From Alentia gelatinosa (Eukaryota > Annelida > Polychaeta > Phyllodocida > Polynoidae): a DNA stretch of 64,000 nucleotides. The DNA is taken from positions 107,057,125 through 107,121,124 of the forward strand of contig OX465581.1 in the NCBI GenBank assembly GCA_950022655.1, given 5' to 3'. Below the pieces are notes generated by a model. The model did no database searches. It had not been told where the DNA came from and saw nothing but the letters and a program-made list of their open reading frames with translations. Positions 61,131-64,000 of this stretch are shown here, one piece after another. The number at the start of each line of letters is the position of its first letter. Position 1 is the first letter of the stretch. Made by a program: the position numbers and the translations under genes.

Positions 61131-62259
61131 CACTCAGGAATGGGGCGAGTGCTGTCTGTGTGTGTGCAGGTGGCAATCTGGAACCCTTTGATCTGCTCAT
61201 ACTGGCCTACATAAAGTACGAGCATGTCTACCCAAGACTGACGACTCCTGCCCTGGCTATTCATTTATAGATATGTTTGATCCAGGATGAACGCCTTCGA
61301 ACTACAAAAAGGCACTGACAAAGTCAAAGACTTTTCGTTATATTTTGATCTTGATATATTTCTTTATGAGTTAAGCACTCTCATTATAAATGCTGTTTCA
61401 CATTATGTATGGCTATGCTACAAAAGCCATTGAGATCAAAGCACATTGAATAGTTAAAGACAATAGTAGAGTCAAGAAAACAGATCTAATTTTTGTTAGT
61501 GTAATTCTTTCTGTTGGCTTCCTGACCCCGCGTTGGTCATCATTATTCTATTGTTAATGAATCCTACGTGGCTGTATTTCTCTTTTAGGAGCGCCACTAA
61601 ACACTAGCCGGATCGTGCTAGAAAGCGTGCCTCTCTTTGACCAGTGTCTGGATAATATTTACGATGTCCCACGATCCTCCCTTCCACTTTTCCGAGTGAT
61701 TTAGCCGCCAATCCGATCTCACACGGCTCACACTTCAGTGCCCGTGCAATGGGTCGAAACACTTTCAACAAAATGGTGGCGGCTCTGAAATAAAGACCGG
61801 GGCGCGTGTTATGAGCGATGGGGAAAACACTGGGTGCCGCCCGGTGCCTCATCTCGATGAGAAAACACAGGGACCAGGAGGACCATGTCGGGTCCCTCAA
61901 CCATCGGTGAACTGTGTACATAACGTGATGAGTTTTCTTTGAGAACATTCTCTGTGTATATTGTTCAATAGTGTTTTAGTCTCTCTATAGACCTCACCAC
62001 CTTCAGTTTAGTCATCACTATGAAAGACACATCATAGCACTTCTAAAGGTCGGAATATTTAGGTTTTAATAATTTTGTCATTTGAGGCATTGTAACTCTT
62101 GCAAATGAATAAGACAAATATAAATCTACCTTTCGGTCTATTTTTCTTTGTGATTTCTCGATCTGGATTTATGTATCTTATTATTACCCTTTCCATTCTA
62201 GCAAGCTATGAGCCACGCGGCTATATTCTATTGAGTAAAGAACTAATTCTTCAAAGTGA
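61131..62259. other. Intergenic, with a GC-richer block at 61600-61880
   Basis: The block has an AAAATGGTGGCGG word near 61770 (YY1-like) and a minus-strand 114-codon frame with no domain I recognise. The rest is AT-rich. Confidence 0.4.
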
Positions 62260-62960
62260 GACTGTCAGAGGCTCACGTCGATGTCAAGCGTCCAAGATGG
62301 CGACAATGAGCTGCGCCTAAACTCTGCGCTTGGCCTATATATTGACTGGTCGTCTATAACGCCACTCTGTAGGGGTGGGAACCCGACATTCCGCCTTGTC
62401 ACCCCTGTCGGAACAGTGCTAGTTCTCCAGTGGCTGGAGACAGACAACTTCCGCCTCTCCGGGCGGCAGTCGAGGTACCCCTACAGCCTCCTCCTACCCG
62501 TCACAACAATTCCACCGTCGCCGGCTTTAATCAATGCTTGTTGGCTGTAAAATGAATAGAATGGAAACTATTGGCGGGAATTAGCCCCGAGCCCGGCGCC
62601 GCCGATTAGGCCGTGTCTGTGGCGGGTCAGGCAGGCGTTAGGCTCGGGTTAGGTCGGCTCAGGCTCGATCAGCCTCAACCACGGATGGCTGCACTTTGAA
62701 TGGTGCCTGACAAGCGATGATGGCACCGGCAAGTGCGGGTGCCAAATGTGCCAAATGGAGACGGCCAGGGAGGCGGGTAATTGCGTTAAGGCGCCAAGCT
62801 CAAACAAAAGCTGTAGCCGAGCTGTTTGGATAAAGACTGCCCGTAGGAGGACATTAGTAAGAGCAGCTCCCTCATCCAAACCACGTGACTGGGCGGGTTG
62901 CATTGTCTGAGTAGGGCCACAATATGAGCGGTAATCACGTTTAACCTTTTCGCGGATGAG
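62260..62960. promoter_or_regulatory. GC-rich island pair
   Basis: Two adjacent blocks. The first has CCAAGATGGCGAC (YY1-like) near 62291. The second has TAGGTCGGCTCAGGCTCGATCAG words near 62650. Frames of 89 (plus) and 117 (minus) codons are not recognisable proteins. Confidence 0.3.
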
Positions 62961-64000
62961 TGTTACATCTGGTGGGCAAACTTTCGTCAGAAATGAAAGC
63001 AAACTCCAATGAACCGATAATGGTATATCATAATGTAGAGTTTAGTATCTGCTTTACAGTTAGCAGTGCACACTATACCCGGGAATACTCAATTGTAAGC
63101 TCCTCCTCAAGTTTAATACTAAAGTAATCTCTCTATATCGAATATGCAGCAGTCAGGTAAAGGTTTTTCCCGATTTAAAGTTTTCTATTCGGTTAAACGT
63201 GGAGTTACGAATTGATTTAACTGCCAGTAATACCATTAAACTTTAAAGAGCAGATAGTTCCATTTGGCAAAAGGACTTGAGGCTGGGGAAGTTAATTGTG
63301 GTAGTAGGCTTTAGAGCACAGGGATAGAAGAGGCCTGCTTTAATTTGTGTCCCCTCCTCCTTTTTTCTGTTTTGGTAAGGTGAGCTGCTCAGTGAGAATT
63401 GGGCCTCGAGTGAGCTGCTCTCTGCCTAACCCGGCTCCCCTGAGGGCTCTCCCAGCAGACGGGCCTGATTCACCCTGGAGGAGAGGAAAATACGGTTAGA
63501 GATAACGCAGGCACACTTTGTCTAAATGGTTATGATTCACAAAATTAGGTTAGAGTAAATCTGGTTATAACGGGCCGGGCCAGGCCGGATTTGCCTATTG
63601 GTTTGTAATAGAATTTATCGCGCCCGCCGAAACGCGGGGTGAGCCAGGCTGCATACAATTACATCAGGTTGAGCGCGGCTTACTCAGGGGTCCCGGGGTC
63701 AATGATAATCACCCGGCCTCCCTACGGGCCACGGGCCGTGGGGGCTGCGAGCAGCTCCCCCCCACCGTTACCGGCCGTAGCTTGAGGACATGCCCTGAAA
63801 GGTCATCAGTACGGCCTGCAGATCTATGGGGCCGGTCCATCGGCCATATCTGTCAGTGTAGATGCATATGAGAGGGAATTTGTCGTCAGGGGGATTCTGG
63901 GTACACAGATTGCATAGCAGGGTTGTGTGTTTGGGGCATATGTTGGTGGATGTATAAAGATCTGCAGAGAGGAAGGATTTTTCCTTAGATGCTGTTTGTG
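62961..64000. other. Intergenic with a GC-rich block at 63390-63860
   Basis: The block includes GTGAGCTGCTC twice (near 63380 and 63410) and GGGCCGGGCCAGGCCGG-type repeats near 63571. No gene is seen to the window end. Confidence 0.4.

Overview
The window looks like part of a bilaterian animal genome, most likely a marine invertebrate. A mollusc or other lophotrochozoan is my best guess, but this is tentative: it rests on the AT-rich, ACATGTA-rich background, a very long GT-AG intron and the kinds of mobile elements present. Almost all of the 64 kb is non-coding. No bacterial operon, rRNA, tRNA, CRISPR array or plasmid feature was seen.

Only one host gene can be supported. It is a two-exon plus-strand gene (40950-41139 joined to 57773-58128) encoding a 181-residue protein that resembles the uncharacterised CXorf65/C22orf15 family. 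Its exons are separated by a 16.6-kb intron. That intron holds a palindromic minisatellite (about 45.4-47.0 kb), a decayed antisense retroelement of the tyrosine-recombinase type interrupted by a small hAT-like element (about 49.1-50.7 kb), a second copy of that small element (56.8-57.1 kb), and two GC-rich islands.

The best-preserved element is a complete Ngaro-type tyrosine-recombinase retrotransposon (34985-40474, 5,490 bp), lying 475 bp upstream of the host start codon. It has the diagnostic split direct repeats in the order A1 - genes - B1 - A2 - B2. The A copies are both 191 bp and the B copies both 319 bp, and they look identical by eye. It encodes a Gag-like zinc-knuckle protein, a reverse transcriptase-RNase H with its catalytic residues, and a tyrosine recombinase with its catalytic residues. 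Two expression devices can be read from the sequence. One is a textbook -1 frameshift cassette between ORF1 and ORF2 (A_AAA_AAC in the correct phase, a 6-nt spacer, then a hairpin carrying the ORF1 stop codon in its loop). The other is a candidate 82-nt intron that would fuse RNase H in frame to the recombinase, which has no ATG of its own upstream of its N-terminal domain.

The left 34 kb and the right 6 kb are AT-rich sequence broken every 1-3 kb by short GC-rich islands without convincing coding potential. Several islands carry recognisable factor-binding motifs (Hox/Pbx-like, GATA pairs, E2F pairs, a CTCF-like core, YY1-like ATGGCGG). This resembles the regulatory landscape of a developmental gene outside the window, but that is inference and needs cross-species conservation. 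Smaller repeats include a 233-bp MITE with perfect 33-bp terminal repeats and a TTA duplication, a 143-bp inverted repeat, a dispersed repeat present twice, and several simple-sequence tracts.
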